Positions 41,212 to 50,889 of a stretch of 64,000 bases of DNA are shown piece by piece. Source of the stretch: JAEUNJ01 sp052035955 (GTDB lineage Bacteria; Pseudomonadota; Gammaproteobacteria; Burkholderiales; Rhodocyclaceae); assembly GCA_052035955.1 (NCBI GenBank), contig JBPOHD010000032.1, positions 14,808-78,807 of the forward strand, read 5' to 3'. Both the position numbers and the translations under genes were made by a program. The notes below the pieces were generated by a model. That model had not been told where the DNA came from, did no database searches, and worked only from the letters and a program-made list of their open reading frames with translations. Within the stretch, counting starts at the first letter, position 1. Each line of letters starts with the position of its first letter.

Positions 41212-43437
41212 TCAGCTCTTGAACTTCTTCGCCTTCGCGGCGGTCCCGGGACCGGTGGTCCGGGTCTTCCCACCCTTGTAGGGCTCCTTTGACGCCCGCG
41301 CCTGGCTGTCGCCCTGCTTCGCCGTCCTGGCCGGTGCCGCCTTGTTCCCCGCGAAGGGAGGTTTGTCTCCGAACTTGGACGGCTTGGCGGCCTTGTCGCC
41401 GTAGCGGGCGGGTTTGGCCGCCCGATCGTCGAACCGGCCCGGCCTGGCCGGCTTTTCGCCAAATTTTGCGGGGCGCGTGTCATCGCTGCGACGCGGCGGG
41501 GCATCGCCCGCGGACCTCCTGGGCGCGAACTTGCGTTCGCCCGTTCCCCCGCCGGAGGAGGGGCGGTCGCGTTCCCAGCGTGGCCGCGCTTGCGCCTCGG
41601 CCTCGGCGGCGGTCAGCAGCCGGATGCGCAGGGGCACCTGGCGTATGCGCGTGCGCTTGAGGGTTTCGAGGATTTCGTCGGGCATGCCCGTGGGAAGTTC
41701 CACGGTGCTGTAGTCGTCGAAGAGGTGGATCTGACCGATGTAGCGGCCTTCGATGCCGCCTTCGTTGGCGATGGCGCCGACGATCTCCTTGGGCATGGCG
41801 CCCTGGTTTCGGCCGACCTCGATGCGATAGCGCTCCATGGCCACCGGCCCATGGTCGTGCCCGGCGGGCAGGACCCGTTCGGGCCGATCGACACGCTCGG
41901 AACTTTCCGCACGCTCGGTACGCTCGGGGCGTCCGGCGCGCGCCGGGGACTCGAACCGCTCGCTGCGCGCCGGCGGTTCCTGTCGTTCAGTGCGTTCGGG
42001 CAGGCCCAAAGGTTCGGCTTTGTCGGCCCGGGCACGGGGAACCGGCGCCGCGGAAGCCGACACCGGCGTCGCGTCGGCCACGGGGCGGCTGGTGGGCGCG
42101 GGAACCGGCGCTTCTGCGCCGTCCGGCTGCAGGGGGCGGTCGCGGGTGGCGAGCCAGGCCAGGGCCGCGGCCACGTCGCGGGCGCCGACCTCGTTTTCCG
42201 CCTGCAGTTGCCGGATGACGTCATGGAAGAAATCCAGGGGCTCGCTGTCGAGGATTTCGACCACTTGCTGCTTGAACAGGGCGACCCGTCGGCCGGCCAC
42301 CTGGGCCCGGGTGGGCAGGGCGATGGGCTCGATGGGCTGGCGCGTGGCCCGTTCGATGGCGCGCAGCATGCGCATTTCCCTGGGCGCCACGAAGAGGATG
42401 GCGTTGCCCGTGCGGCCGGCGCGCCCCGTGCGGCCGATCCGGTGCACGTAGGCCTCGGTGTCGTAGGGCACGTCGTAGTTGATCACGTGGCTGACGCGTG
42501 GCACGTCGATGCCGCGGGCAGCCACGTCGGTGGCCACCACCAGGTCCAGCCCGCCGCCCTTCAGGCGCTCGATGACCTGTTCACGCAAGCCTTGCGTCAT
42601 GTCGCCGTTCAAGGCGGCGGCCTCGTAGCCGCGCGCTTCCAGCCTTTCGGCCAGTTCCACCGTCGCCGTCTTGGTGCGGACGAAGACGATGCCGGCGTCG
42701 AATTCCTCCTCCACCTCGAGGATGCGGGTCAGGGCTTCCAGCTTGTCGGCGCCGCGGACCTGCCAGTAGCGCTGGCGGATGGCGGCGACGGTGGCCGTGG
42801 CGGCGCGGATTTTCACTTCCTGCGGTTCGCGCAGGTGGCGGCGGGCGACGCGACGGATCGGCTCGGGCATGGTGGCCGAGAAGAGGGCGGTCTGCCGGGT
42901 GGCCGGCGTGTGCTCGAGAATCCACTCGACGTCGTCGATGAACCCCATGCGGAGCATCTCGTCGCCCTCGTCCAGGACCAGCATGGACAGGCCGTCGAGA
43001 AGCAGGCTCTTGCGTTCCAGGTGGTCCATGACGCGGCCGGGCGTACCGACGATCACGTGGGGACCGCGCGACAGGGCGCGAAGCTGAACGACCATGCTCT
43101 GGCCGCCGTAGATGGGCAGCACGTGGAAACCGGGCAGATGGTGGGCGTATTTCTGGAAGGCCTCGGCGACCTGGATGGCCAGTTCCCGGGTCGGCGTCAG
43201 GACCAGGGCTTGGGGGGCGTGGAGCGCGAGGTTCAGACGGGCCAGGATGGGCAGGGCAAAGGCGGCCGTCTTGCCGGTGCCGGTCTGGGCTTCGCCGAGC
43301 AGGTCGCGCCCCGCGATGAGGTGCGGGATGCAGGCGGCCTGGATGGGGGAGGGGGTTTCGTAACCCACCTCGGTCAGGGCCGAAAGGAGGGTGGGCGGCA
43401 GCCCGAGGGCGGCGAAGGTATCGGGGAGGTCGGTCAT
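41212..43437 (-). CDS. DEAD-box ATP-dependent RNA helicase (DeaD/CsdA-like)
   Basis: A 741-residue helicase. The Q motif (FAALGLPPTLLSALTEVGYETPSPIQ), Walker A EAQTGTGKTAAF, PTRELA, DEGDEML (DEGD in place of DEAD), SATMP, VATDVAARGIDVP and HRIGRTGRAGR are in order. At about 560-640 there is a DbpA-type RNA-binding domain (RIEVGRNQGAMPKEIVGAIANEGGI, split). A 100-residue Lys/Arg/Pro/Gly-rich basic tail ends the protein. The start at MTDLPDTFAALGL is chosen at the family boundary. The role is RNA unwinding in ribosome assembly and cold adaptation. The DEGD motif is a variant; the Walker B glutamate is retained. Confidence 0.9.
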   Translation of the reverse strand: MTDLPDTFAALGLPPTLLSALTEVGYETPSPIQAACIPHLIAGRDLLGEAQTGTGKTAAFALPILARLNLALHAPQALVLTPTRELAIQVAEAFQKYAHHLPGFHVLPIYGGQSMVVQLRALSRGPHVIVGTPGRVMDHLERKSLLLDGLSMLVLDEGDEMLRMGFIDDVEWILEHTPATRQTALFSATMPEPIRRVARRHLREPQEVKIRAATATVAAIRQRYWQVRGADKLEALTRILEVEEEFDAGIVFVRTKTATVELAERLEARGYEAAALNGDMTQGLREQVIERLKGGGLDLVVATDVAARGIDVPRVSHVINYDVPYDTEAYVHRIGRTGRAGRTGNAILFVAPREMRMLRAIERATRQPIEPIALPTRAQVAGRRVALFKQQVVEILDSEPLDFFHDVIRQLQAENEVGARDVAAALAWLATRDRPLQPDGAEAPVPAPTSRPVADATPVSASAAPVPRARADKAEPLGLPERTERQEPPARSERFESPARAGRPERTERAESSERVDRPERVLPAGHDHGPVAMERYRIEVGRNQGAMPKEIVGAIANEGGIEGRYIGQIHLFDDYSTVELPTGMPDEILETLKRTRIRQVPLRIRLLTAAEAEAQARPRWERDRPSSGGGTGERKFAPRRSAGDAPPRRSDDTRPAKFGEKPARPGRFDDRAAKPARYGDKAAKPSKFGDKPPFAGNKAAPARTAKQGDSQARASKEPYKGGKTRTTGPGTAAKAKKFKS

Positions 43438-43586
43438 CTGTAGCCTGCTGGAGGCAGGGGAAAGGCGGGCCGCGAGGGCAGGGAGACCGTCATTATCGCA
43501 GAGCGGCCCGAAAGGCGCCGGTCCCGAGGCCAATCCTGCACGGCCTTGGTGCGAGAATAGCCGCCTTTCGCCCTCGCCCGTCCGCC

Positions 43587-44627
43587 ATGTCCACCCGCCT
43601 TCGCCTCTCCGTCCTCGACCAGACCCCCGTCGTCGAGGGCGCCACCATCGCCGATGCCGTGTCCGCCACCGTGGATCTGGCCCAGGCGGCGGAGCAGTTG
43701 GGCTACCACCGCTACTGGTGCGCCGAGCACCACGGGTCGCGGGCCCTGGCCAATCCGTGCCCGGAGGTGATGATCGCCCGGCTGGCGGGTGCGACGAGTC
43801 GAATCCGCGTCGGTTCCGGCGGCGTCATGCTTCCGTACTACAGCCCGTTCAAGGTGGCCGAGCAGTTCCTCCTGTTGGAGGCCCTGTTTCCAGGCCGCAT
43901 CGACCTGGGGCTGGGACGGGCCCCGGGGGGCGACCGGCAGACGGCGCGGGCGGTGGCGGCGGGACCCGTGGATGGGGAACGATTTCCGCAGCAGGTCCAG
44001 GCCTTGATCGCGCTGATGAAGGGCGACATCCCCGAGGAGCACCCCTACCGGGACATCGTGCTTCAGCCGGCGGCGGCCACACGGCCGGAGATCTGGATGC
44101 TGGGGTCCAGCGATTTCGGCGGCGCCCTGGCGGCCCGGTTGGGCATACGTTTCGCGTTCGCCCATTTCATCAATCCCGACTTTGGCGACCAGGTGGCCCG
44201 TGCCTACCGGCGTCAGTTCCAGCCCGGCTGCGAGGCGGCTCCCCACAGTGCCGCCGCTCTGTTCGTGATCTGCGCCGACACCCGGGCCGAAGCCGACGAC
44301 CTGGCGGCGGCCGTAGACCTGCGGCGCCTGACCATGGCCTACGGCATCAATGTGCCGATTCCGTCGGTGGCCCAGGCGAAGGCCCGGCAATATTCCGCCC
44401 GGGAGATGGAGATCATCGAGGGCGAGCGGCCGCGCAGCATCATCGGAACGCCGGAATCGGTACGCGACCGGATGCTTGCCCTTCGGGACAGTTTCGAGGC
44501 GGACGAGATCGTGGTCCTTACGGTGGCGGCCAGCTACCGGGCGCGGCTGCGTTCCTACGAACTCCTGGCCGAGGCATTCGGCCTCGGTGCCGGGGATGCC
44601 GCGGCATCCCCGGCCGCGGACAGGTAG
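43587..44627 (+). CDS. Luciferase-like flavin-dependent oxidoreductase (MsnO8-type)
   Basis: A 346-residue TIM-barrel LLM-class protein. SVLDQTPVVEGATIADAVSATVDLAQAAEQLGYHRYWCAEHHG (in parts) is the family start. ATSRIRVGSGGVMLPYYSPFKVAEQFLLLEALFPGRIDLGLGR (in parts) and the C-terminal IIGTPESVRDRML block also fit. It would use reduced FMN and oxygen to hydroxylate or oxidise an unknown small molecule. It is divergent from the helicase gene and nine bases ahead of the RbgA-type GTPase gene. Confidence 0.88.
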   Translation: MSTRLRLSVLDQTPVVEGATIADAVSATVDLAQAAEQLGYHRYWCAEHHGSRALANPCPEVMIARLAGATSRIRVGSGGVMLPYYSPFKVAEQFLLLEALFPGRIDLGLGRAPGGDRQTARAVAAGPVDGERFPQQVQALIALMKGDIPEEHPYRDIVLQPAAATRPEIWMLGSSDFGGALAARLGIRFAFAHFINPDFGDQVARAYRRQFQPGCEAAPHSAAALFVICADTRAEADDLAAAVDLRRLTMAYGINVPIPSVAQAKARQYSAREMEIIEGERPRSIIGTPESVRDRMLALRDSFEADEIVVLTVAASYRARLRSYELLAEAFGLGAGDAAASPAADR

Positions 44628-44636
44628 GCGGGGCCG

Positions 44637-45545
44637 ATGGGCATCCAATGGTTCCCGGGCCACATGACGTCGGCCCGCAAGAAGGCAGCGGAAACCATGG
44701 CGTCGACGGACGTGGTGATCGAGGTCGTGGACGCGCGCATGCCGGAGGCGAGCACCAATCCGATGATCCGGGAGTTGCGCCTGCACCGGCAACGCCCCTG
44801 CCTGAAACTGCTCAACAAGGCCGACCTGGCGGACCCGGCGGTCACCCAGGCCTGGCTGGCCTTCTACGACCGCCAGCCGGGGGTGAAGGCCGTTGCCCTC
44901 TCCTGCAAGAAGCCGAGCGATCCGGCCAGGATTCCCGGCCTCTGCCAGACCCTCGCACCACACCGCAACGATGGCACCAAGCCCCTGCGGCTGATGATCA
45001 TGGGCATTCCCAACGTGGGCAAGTCCACCCTGATGAATGCCCTGGTCAAGCGGCGGGTGGCGGCGGTGGGCGACGAACCGGCGGTGACCAAGACCCAGCA
45101 GCGTTACGACCTTGGTCCCCGTACGACGCTCGTGGATACCCCGGGCCTCATGTGGCCGAAAATCGCCCACGACAGCGACGGCTTCATGCTGGCCGCCGGG
45201 CACGCCATCGGCACCAACGCGGTGATCGAGGAGGAGGTGGCGGTCTTCCTGGCCGGACTGCTGCTGGCCCGCTATCCCCAGTCGCTGACGGCCCGTTACG
45301 GGTTTGCGACGGAAGGCCTGGACGGCGTGGGGGTGGTGGAGGCAGTCGCGCGCAGGCGCGGTTGCCTCATCCGGGGCCGGGGCGGAGAACTGGACCTGGA
45401 AAAGGCGTCGATCATCCTGCTGACGGATTTTCGCGGCGGGGCCCTCGGTCGAATCAGCCTCGAGTCCCCTGAGAGTCGGCAGGAAATGCTGGCGTCGGCA
45501 CGGCAGGCAATGGCGCCGGAGAACGATCCCTCGGCAGACGAGTGA
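44637..45545 (+). CDS. Circularly permuted ribosome biogenesis GTPase YlqF/RbgA
   Basis: A 302-residue GTPase with permuted motif order G4 (LNKADL), G5-like SCKK, G1 (GIPNVGKSTLMN), then G3 (DTPGLMWPK). The N-terminus GIQWFPGHMTSARKKAAETM is the YlqF/RbgA signature. It acts in late assembly of the 50S subunit. It follows the luciferase-like gene by nine bases. The 302-residue length is normal for the family. Its stop codon overlaps the open frame of ppiD, but the true ppiD start is 134 bases on. Confidence 0.93.
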   Translation: MGIQWFPGHMTSARKKAAETMASTDVVIEVVDARMPEASTNPMIRELRLHRQRPCLKLLNKADLADPAVTQAWLAFYDRQPGVKAVALSCKKPSDPARIPGLCQTLAPHRNDGTKPLRLMIMGIPNVGKSTLMNALVKRRVAAVGDEPAVTKTQQRYDLGPRTTLVDTPGLMWPKIAHDSDGFMLAAGHAIGTNAVIEEEVAVFLAGLLLARYPQSLTARYGFATEGLDGVGVVEAVARRRGCLIRGRGGELDLEKASIILLTDFRGGALGRISLESPESRQEMLASARQAMAPENDPSADE

Positions 45546-45679
45546 GGGTTTGTCGGCGGGCGGACTGTCGGTCCGCCCGGGTCCGGCAGTCGTCGTGGTT
45601 GCCAGCCGGGGCGGTTTCGGGTAGGCTTCGGCCCGCGATTTTTCCCGATTTATCAGTAACTTTTCCTCAGATTCCCTCC

Positions 45680-47578
45680 ATGTTCGATATCGTCCGCAGC
45701 AACCGCCGCATGATGCAGGTGATCCTGGCCCTGATCATCCTGCCCTTCGCCTTCTGGGGCGTCGAATCCTATGTCCGCAATGTAGGCAGCGACAACGATG
45801 CCGCCAGCGTGGGCGGGTCGAAGATCTCGGCCCAGGAATTCCAGGCGGCCCTGCGCGAGCAGCAGGACAAGATCCGGCCCATGCTGGGGGCCGGTGCGAG
45901 TCCCGCGATGCTGGACAGCCGGGAGATCCGCGAGGCGGTCCTGGAATCCCTGGTCAACCAGCGGTTGCTGGCGCTGCATGCGGTAAAGGCCCACATGACG
46001 GTGGGAGACGCTTACCTGGCGGAGTACATCCGTTCCGTGCCGGGCCTGCAGGAGAACGGCAAGTTCTCGAAGGAGCGCTACGAGGCCCTGGTAGCCAATC
46101 AGGGCATGAGCAAGGAGATGTTCGAGGCGCGCGTGCGACAGGATCTGTCGGTGCAGCAGATGGTCGCGCCCATCGCCGGTGCCGGCCTGGGCCGCGTTTC
46201 GCCAGGGGTCTGGATTGCCGCCCAGTTGCAGGAACGGACGATCGCCGAGGCCCAGATCAAGCCGGACCAGTTCCTGGCAGAGGTGAAGTTGGCCGCAGAC
46301 GCCGCCAGGGCCTATTACGACACGCACCAGAAGGAATTCGAAACCCGGGAGCAGGTCAAGGCGGAGTTCGCGGTCCTGTCGCTGGCGGCCATGACCGAAC
46401 AGACGGCGGTATCCGACGACGAGGTGAAGTCTTGGTACCAGGCCCACCCGGAGCGTTTCGCGCGGACCGAGGAAAGGCGGGCGAGCCATATCCTGATCCT
46501 CGCGGCAAAGTCCGCCTCCGAGGGCGAAAAAGCGGCTGCCAAGGCGAAGTCAGAGGACATCCTGGCCCAGGTGCGCAAGTCTCCCGGCGACTTCGCCAAA
46601 CTGGCCCAGCAACATTCCCAGGATCCGGGCTCGGCCAAGAAGGGGGGCGACCTGGAATGGTTCCCCCGGGACGGCCGCATGGTGAAGCCCTTCGAAGATG
46701 CCGTGTTCGGGCTGAAGGAAAACCAGATCAGCGATCTGGTAATGACCGACTACGGCTACCACATCATTCGCGTGACGGGCATCCGGCCCGGTGGAAACCG
46801 CCCGCTGGATCAGGTGAAGGCGGAGATCGCCGCAGAACTGAAGGCGCAGTCGGCTGCGAAGAAATACGCGGAGGCGGCCGAAGTCTTCACGAACACGGTC
46901 TACGAGCAGGCGGACAGCCTGAAGCCGGCGGCGGAAAAGCTCAAGCTGAACATCAGGCAGACCGACTGGCTGGCCCGCGACGGTGGCCTCCAGCCCCCCT
47001 TCAACCATCCGAAGCTGCAGTCGGCGCTGTTCTCAGAAGACGCCGTCAAGAACCGCCGCAATACCGAGGCGGTCGAGGTGTCGCCGAACACCCTCGTATC
47101 GGCTCGCGTTCTGGAGCACCGGCCGGCGTCGCTGCGGCCCTTCGAGGAAGTACGGGCCGAGGTGGAGAAGAAACTGGTTCGCGAGGAAGCGGGGAAACTG
47201 GCGGCCGCCAAGGGCAAGGAATTGTTGGCCAGGCTGGAAAAGGGCGAAGCGACCGAATTGCGTTGGGGGGAAGCGCGCAAGGTCAGCCGCGCCCAGGCGC
47301 CCATGCTGGCGCCGGAGGCCGTTCGCGCGATCTTCAGCGCCTCGGCGGACAAGTTGCCGGCCTTCGTTGGGACGGCCCTCCCCGGCGGTGCTTTCGGGCT
47401 CTACAGGATCAATGCGGTGGCCGCCGCCGGCGGCGACACCCAGGCGGCGGCCAACGCGCTGCGCCAGCAGTACGCCAGGGTGGCCGCCGAGGAGGAATTC
47501 AACGGCTGGCTCGCGGGATTGCGGGAACGGTATGGCGTCGTCACCAACAAGGCGATTCTCGATCCGAAGGAGAAATGA
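45680..47578 (+). CDS. ppiD: Periplasmic folding chaperone / peptidyl-prolyl isomerase PpiD
   Basis: A 632-residue protein anchored by one N-terminal membrane helix (MMQVILALIILPFAFWGVESYV). A SurA-like N-domain (SKISAQEFQAALREQQDKIR) precedes a parvulin domain at about 265-360 (RASHILILAAKS; LAQQHSQDPGSAKKGGDLEWF, DYGYHIIRVTGI). A long C-terminal domain ends at DPKEK. It helps newly exported proteins fold near the Sec translocon. The start at 45680 lies at the normal PpiD boundary; the frame upstream is non-coding. A strong terminator follows. Confidence 0.93.
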   Translation: MFDIVRSNRRMMQVILALIILPFAFWGVESYVRNVGSDNDAASVGGSKISAQEFQAALREQQDKIRPMLGAGASPAMLDSREIREAVLESLVNQRLLALHAVKAHMTVGDAYLAEYIRSVPGLQENGKFSKERYEALVANQGMSKEMFEARVRQDLSVQQMVAPIAGAGLGRVSPGVWIAAQLQERTIAEAQIKPDQFLAEVKLAADAARAYYDTHQKEFETREQVKAEFAVLSLAAMTEQTAVSDDEVKSWYQAHPERFARTEERRASHILILAAKSASEGEKAAAKAKSEDILAQVRKSPGDFAKLAQQHSQDPGSAKKGGDLEWFPRDGRMVKPFEDAVFGLKENQISDLVMTDYGYHIIRVTGIRPGGNRPLDQVKAEIAAELKAQSAAKKYAEAAEVFTNTVYEQADSLKPAAEKLKLNIRQTDWLARDGGLQPPFNHPKLQSALFSEDAVKNRRNTEAVEVSPNTLVSARVLEHRPASLRPFEEVRAEVEKKLVREEAGKLAAAKGKELLARLEKGEATELRWGEARKVSRAQAPMLAPEAVRAIFSASADKLPAFVGTALPGGAFGLYRINAVAAAGGDTQAAANALRQQYARVAAEEEFNGWLAGLRERYGVVTNKAILDPKEK

Positions 47579-47592
47579 TCGTCCGATGAAAC

Positions 47593-47621
47593 AAAAAAGC
47601 CCGGCGGTGCCGGGCTTTTTT
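47593..47621. terminator. Bidirectional intrinsic terminator between ppiD and fabI
   Basis: AAAAAA, stem GCCCGGC, loop GGT, stem GCCGGGC, TTTTTT. It sits between convergent stop codons, so both transcripts end here. Confidence 0.95.
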
Positions 47622-47638
47622 GTTGGTGGGGTGGTCGT

Positions 47639-48439
47639 TCAGGAGCCCGCCGCGGCATCGGCATTGCCCAGGGCGGTGGTATTGAAGCCAGCATCCACGT
47701 ACATGATCTCGCCGGTAATGCCGCTGGCCAGATCGGAGAGCAGGAAGGCTGCCGCATTGCCCACTTCCTCGACGGTCACGTTGCGTCGGAGGGGCGCATG
47801 CTTCTCGTTGTAGGAGAGCAACTTGCCGAAGCTTCCGATCCCGGACGCGGCGAGGGTCTTGATAGGTCCGGCGGATATCCCGTTGGCGCGCAGGCCCTCC
47901 GGACCGAGGCAGGCCGCCAGGTAGCGGACGGAGGCTTCCAGGCTGGCCTTGGCCATGCCCATGACATTGTAATTTGGCATGGTGCGCACGGCGCCCAGGT
48001 AGGAAAGTGTGAGGACGGAAGCCTTGCGTCCCCGCATCAGCGGCCGCGCACCTTTTGCCAGGGCAGGGAAGCTGTAGGCGGAAATCTCGTGGGAAATGCG
48101 GAAGGCATCCCGGGTGATCGCATCGAGGAAATCCCCCTCCAGGGCTTCCGTCGGGGCATAGGCGATGGAATGCACGAGGCCGTCGAGGCCATCCCAGGTC
48201 TTGCCAAGGTCCGCGAAGAGCTGGTCGATCTGGGCATCTTCTGCGACATCGCAGGGAAAAATCAGGCTGGAGCCGAACTCGTCCGCGAATTTGGCGATCC
48301 GCTCCTTGAAACGTTCGTTCTGGTAGGTAAAGGCGAGGTCGGCTCCCTCGCGGTGGCAGGCCTTGGCCACGCCGTAGGCGATCGAGCGGTTCGACAGCAG
48401 GCCGGTGATCAGGATGCGCTTGCCGGCTAGGAAACCCAT
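47639..48439 (-). CDS. fabI: Enoyl-[acyl-carrier-protein] reductase (NADH)
   Basis: A 266-residue SDR enzyme. The cofactor motif GKRILITGLLSNRSIAYG is at the N-terminus and the catalytic Tyr-x6-Lys is in MPNYNVMGMAKASLEAS. GPIKTLAASGI and GEIMYVDAGFN close the family pattern. It reduces enoyl-ACP in fatty acid elongation and is the triclosan target. The start MGFLAGKRI has GAGGGAGAAAG ahead of it; the longer frame begins in the promoter. Divergent from a peptide-binding lipoprotein gene. Confidence 0.95.
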   Translation of the reverse strand: MGFLAGKRILITGLLSNRSIAYGVAKACHREGADLAFTYQNERFKERIAKFADEFGSSLIFPCDVAEDAQIDQLFADLGKTWDGLDGLVHSIAYAPTEALEGDFLDAITRDAFRISHEISAYSFPALAKGARPLMRGRKASVLTLSYLGAVRTMPNYNVMGMAKASLEASVRYLAACLGPEGLRANGISAGPIKTLAASGIGSFGKLLSYNEKHAPLRRNVTVEEVGNAAAFLLSDLASGITGEIMYVDAGFNTTALGNADAAAGS

Positions 48440-48467
48440 GGATACTTTCTCCCTCAGAGGACGGCGG

Positions 48468-48473
48468 ATTATA
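48468..48473 (-). promoter_or_regulatory. Putative -10 element for fabI
   Basis: Minus-strand TATAAT 28 bases before the fabI start codon. No clear -35 box. Confidence 0.45.
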
Positions 48474-48503
48474 TCGGAAGGCCGCATGGGCTAAACTGCC
48501 GCC

Positions 48504-50714
48504 ATGCCAGCGCCGTCCAATTCCCGCTTCCCCGCGAGCCTCGCGACGGCGGCCGTCGCTGCTTTGTTGTCGCTTCTTTTCGGCGGATGTTCGGAGGCAT
48601 GGAACAACCCGTATCCCGCCTCCGAATCCGGCAGGCACATCCTGTACACGGCCTTTTCCGAACGTCCCAAGCACCTGGATCCGGTGCAGTCCTACAGCGA
48701 GGACGAGATCACCTTCACCGCCCAGATATACGAACCGCCACTCCAGTACCACTACCTGAAGCGACCCTACCAGGTGGTCCCGGCGACGGCGTCGGAAATG
48801 CCGGCACCGCTCTACCTCGATTCCGCCGGGCGCCCTCTGCGGTCCGATGCCCCTCCGTCGCAGATCGCCTATACGGACTATGTCATCCGACTGAAACCGG
48901 GCATCCGCTACCAGCCGCATCCGGCCTTCGCACGAAAAGGCGAGGGCGGCCATGCCTACTTTTCCTTGGCGAGAGGGGATCTCGATACGGTCAGGGAACT
49001 GCGGGATTTTCCCCTCTCGGACAGCCGGGAGTTGACGGCGGAGGATTATGTCTACGGGCTCAAGCGCCTCGCCCATCCAAGGCTTCACTCGCCTATCCTG
49101 GGCCTCATGAGCGAGTACGTGGTCGGTCTCGAGGGCCTTTCCAAGGCCCTGCAGGCGTATCAGAAGGGATTGCCGGAAGACAGGCGAACCGAATGGCTGG
49201 ACCTGCGCCAGTTTCCGCTCGAGGGGGCGGTCGTGGTGGATGCGCGCACGTATCGCATCAGAATCAAGGGCAAGTATCCCCAATTCCTCTATTGGCTGAC
49301 CATGCCCTTTTTCGCGCCGATGCCCTGGGAGGCGGATCGCTTTCACAGTCAGCCGGGCATGGCGGAGAAGAACCTGACCCTGGACTGGTATCCGATCGGC
49401 ACCGGACCCTACATGCTGACGGAGAACAATCCGAACGCCCGCATGGTGCTCGAAAGGAACCCGAACTTCCGCGGGGAATCCTATCCCTGCGAAGGGGAGG
49501 AGGGAGACCGGGAGGAGGGCTTGCTGGCGGACTGCGGCAAGGCCTTGCCCTTCATCGATCGCATCGTCTTCACCCGGGAGAAGGAACAGATTCCCTACTG
49601 GAACAAGTTCCTGCAGGGGTACTACGACGCGTCAGGCATCGCCTCCGACTCCTTCGACCAGGCGGTGCAGGTCGGCGGCAGTGGCGAGACGACCCTCACC
49701 GATGCGATGCGGGCCCAGGGCATCCGGCTGTCGACCTCCGTGGCCACGTCGACCTTCTACATGGGTTTCAACATGCTCGACCCGCTGGTCGGCGGCCGGC
49801 CGGGCGACGCTGCCGACCAGGAACGGGCGCGGAGGCTTCGACAGGCCATCGCGGTGGCGATCGATCAGGAAGAGTTCATCTCGATCTTCCAGAACGGCCG
49901 GGGCATTCCTGCTCAGAGCCCGATCCCGCCGGGTATCTTCGGCTTCAGGGAAGGGAAGGAGGGGATCAATCCGGTCATGTACGAGTGGGTGGACGGCAGG
50001 ATGCAGCGCAGGGGCATAGAGGAGGCGAAGCACCTGCTGGCGGAGGCCGGCTATCCGAACGGGCGGGACGCGAAGACCGGAGAGCCCTTGGTGATCAACC
50101 TGGATACGACGGCAGGCGGGGTGGGCGGGAAGTCACGCATCGACTGGCTGAACAAGCAGTTCCGCAAGCTCGACGTGCAACTCGTCGTGCGTAGTACCGA
50201 TTACAACCGGTTTCAGGAGAAGGTGCTCAAGGGGGCCGGGCAACTCTTCTATTTCGGCTGGAATGCGGACTATCCGGATCCGGAGAACCTGCTGTTCCTG
50301 CTCTACGGCCCCCAGGGCAAGGTGAAGCACCAGGGGGAGAACGCGGCCAATTACGCCAATCCGGAATACGACCGCCTTTTCGAGCGCATGAAGGCGATGG
50401 ACAACGGGCCGGAGCGGCAGGCCATCATCGATCGCATGCTGTCCATCCTGCACCAGGATGCCCCCTGGGTCTGGGGCTTCCATCCCAAGGAATATACGCT
50501 TCGGCATGCCTGGCTCAAGAATCGCAAGCCGACCAAGGTGGGCAACAATACCCTCAAGTATCAGCGCGTCGAGGTGGCGGAGCGAGAGAGGATGCGTGCG
50601 GAGTGGAATCGCCCCGTCATCTGGCCGCTGGCGGCCGGTGCCCTCGTGCTCCTCGGCATCGTGTTGCCGGCCGTCATTGCCCACCGAAGGCGGGAGAAAG
50701 CCACGGCGGCTTGA
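48504..50714 (+). CDS. ABC-type peptide-binding lipoprotein (SBP family 5) with C-terminal membrane helix
   Basis: A 736-residue extracytoplasmic solute-binding protein. The lipoprotein signal ends at Cys29 (LLFGGC). The family 5 core includes ERPKHLDPVQSYSEDEITFTAQIYEPP (in parts), YVYGLKRLAHP, YPIGTGPYML, ATSTFYMGFNM and QAIAVAIDQEEFI. It is longer than usual DppA/OppA (about 540) through a C-terminal extension. It ends in a predicted membrane helix (WPLAAGALVLLGIVLPAVIA) and a basic tail. It would bind oligopeptides or similar ligands; no permease or ATPase genes follow, so the partner transporter is elsewhere. Such proteins next to fabI are familiar in betaproteobacteria. Confidence 0.88.
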   Translation: MPAPSNSRFPASLATAAVAALLSLLFGGCSEAWNNPYPASESGRHILYTAFSERPKHLDPVQSYSEDEITFTAQIYEPPLQYHYLKRPYQVVPATASEMPAPLYLDSAGRPLRSDAPPSQIAYTDYVIRLKPGIRYQPHPAFARKGEGGHAYFSLARGDLDTVRELRDFPLSDSRELTAEDYVYGLKRLAHPRLHSPILGLMSEYVVGLEGLSKALQAYQKGLPEDRRTEWLDLRQFPLEGAVVVDARTYRIRIKGKYPQFLYWLTMPFFAPMPWEADRFHSQPGMAEKNLTLDWYPIGTGPYMLTENNPNARMVLERNPNFRGESYPCEGEEGDREEGLLADCGKALPFIDRIVFTREKEQIPYWNKFLQGYYDASGIASDSFDQAVQVGGSGETTLTDAMRAQGIRLSTSVATSTFYMGFNMLDPLVGGRPGDAADQERARRLRQAIAVAIDQEEFISIFQNGRGIPAQSPIPPGIFGFREGKEGINPVMYEWVDGRMQRRGIEEAKHLLAEAGYPNGRDAKTGEPLVINLDTTAGGVGGKSRIDWLNKQFRKLDVQLVVRSTDYNRFQEKVLKGAGQLFYFGWNADYPDPENLLFLLYGPQGKVKHQGENAANYANPEYDRLFERMKAMDNGPERQAIIDRMLSILHQDAPWVWGFHPKEYTLRHAWLKNRKPTKVGNNTLKYQRVEVAERERMRAEWNRPVIWPLAAGALVLLGIVLPAVIAHRRREKATAA

Positions 50715-50761
50715 GCGTTGCAGGGATCACGCGGGGGGCGGCAGCCTCGTCCTTCGGAGGC

Positions 50762-50790
50762 TTGGTGAGGCTGCCCGGCCGTGAGATAAT
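50762..50790 (+). promoter_or_regulatory. Promoter of the thrS operon
   Basis: TTGGTG at 50762-50767 and an extended -10 TGAGATAAT ending at 50790 (GATAAT box), spacer 17 bases. It precedes a leader of about 175 bases that holds the attenuator-like hairpins. Confidence 0.6.
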
Positions 50791-50842
50791 CAAACCCTGC
50801 GCCGGTCAGTCCGGGGCCCCGATCACCGGACGACGACACGAC

Positions 50843-50878
50843 CATGCCCTTCCGAACTCGAACTTGCCAGATCGCCTG
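50843..50878 (+). CDS. Putative thrS leader peptide
   Basis: An 11-residue frame, MPFRTRTCQIA, in the leader between promoter and terminator hairpin. Two of its codons are threonine (ACT) alternating with arginine. No strong ribosome site is visible (ACGACC before the ATG), so translation is unproven. It is proposed only because its position matches that of attenuator leader peptides. Confidence 0.35.
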
Positions 50879-50889
50879 ATTCCAAGATT

